From CAVQBP01 sp963740945 (lineage in GTDB: Bacteria > Bacteroidota > Ignavibacteria > Ignavibacteriales > Ignavibacteriaceae), in contig CAVUGE010000036.1 in the NCBI GenBank assembly GCA_963740945.1, positions 24,523 through 88,522 of the forward strand: a DNA stretch of 64,000 bases, in the 5' to 3' direction. The notes beneath the pieces were generated by a model, which ran no database searches, was not told where the DNA came from, and saw only the letters and a list, made by a program, of their open reading frames with translations. Shown piece after piece: positions 63,742-64,000 of this stretch. Numbering within the stretch: the first letter of the stretch is position 1; each line of letters begins with the position of its first letter. The translations under genes were made by a program, and so were the position numbers.

Positions 63742-64000
63742 TTGCTCTTATTTTTGGATAATGATATAATTTTAAAATTATCTTCCCTTGGTATATTATC
63801 TGAAATAGAACATCTTTTTTCTTCCCCTCCTTCCTCAATTTTTATATTAGGTACAGCCAGACATTATATTCGTAATAGCAGTACTTTAAGAAAAAAATAT
63901 TCAAAAGAAACAATTGAGAATGCCTTAAAAGCAATAGAAACTTATAATATTATTCCCGATGAATATTTAGATGAAAATAAGTTAATTGAATTGTCACAGA
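63742..64000 (+). CDS. PIN-like domain protein (partial, runs off the window)
   Basis: Begins at TTG 63742 directly after the metallopeptidase stop and is open to the window end (86 codons). 'LFLDNDIILKLSSLGIL' holds the first two Asp of a PIN-type nuclease active site; later ligands lie beyond the window. Tight coupling with an ImmA/IrrE peptidase suggests a toxin-like nuclease controlled by it, which is inference. Confidence 0.55.
   Translation, partial: MLLFLDNDIILKLSSLGILSEIEHLFSSPPSSIFILGTARHYIRNSSTLRKKYSKETIENALKAIETYNIIPDEYLDENKLIELSQ

Overview
This AT-rich window fits a member of the Ignavibacteria/Bacteroidota (FCB) side of the tree. Several secreted proteins end in a type IX secretion sorting domain of the 'NYPNPFNPST ... 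SGVYFYRL ... KKLLLLK' type. Many starts lack a clear Shine-Dalgarno and use TTG. The placement comes from these protein features; no database was consulted.

Region 1 (1-15.4 kb) is a mannoside-utilisation locus: an ABC sugar-binding lipoprotein and two permeases (no ATPase gene in the window), two GH130 mannoside phosphorylases/hydrolases, a GH2 beta-mannosidase split by a frameshift, and three exported proteins that look like (alpha/alpha)6 glycosidases. A CorC/HlyC-type membrane protein and tRNA-Thr(TGT) follow.

Region 2 (17.26-37.13 kb) is a genomic island in the 3' end of tRNA-Thr. A 56-bp perfect direct repeat (17262-17317 and 37070-37125) marks its ends, and a tyrosine integrase lies just inside the right end. 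Paired 10-bp motifs at both ends look like integrase arm sites. The island holds a RIT (recombinase-in-trio) transposon with 56-bp inverted repeats that cuts a phage-type P-loop ATPase gene exactly at its Walker A motif, an AlbA_2/Schlafen-type regulator, a second integrase with a minisatellite inside its ORF, a primase-helicase, small secreted proteins, and a Ser/Thr kinase fused to a beta-propeller.

Region 3 (37.07-42.5 kb) looks like the decayed remains of a second, related island in tandem. It starts with the same att sequence and a frameshifted 3' end of the same ATPase gene, and ends with a C-terminal scrap of the same kind of integrase. Inside are a three-gene HipBST-like toxin-antitoxin operon with three evenly spaced operators, a frameshifted arylsulfotransferase-like gene and a DUF1566 protein. 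Its right edge abuts a truncated beta-propeller gene.

Region 4 (42.5-50.2 kb) carries an outer-membrane protein, an aldo/keto reductase fragment, an AraC regulator, a GH5-GH39 hemicellulase operon and a cyclase-family hydrolase.

Region 5 (50.6-64 kb) is defence- and phage-like. It contains a tightly coupled SIR2 + STAND-NTPase/TPR pair (the TPR array is a recent 204-bp tandem expansion), an orphan chemotaxis receptor, and a phage-type repressor divergent from a replication module (DUF4373 protein and a frameshifted DnaC-like loader). It ends with an uncharacterised cassette: membrane coiled-coil protein, Beta-family protein, sce7726-like nuclease, ImmA/IrrE metallopeptidase and the start of a PIN-like protein.

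Several genes are broken by single-base shifts. Some may be true decay inside mobile DNA; others may be assembly errors.
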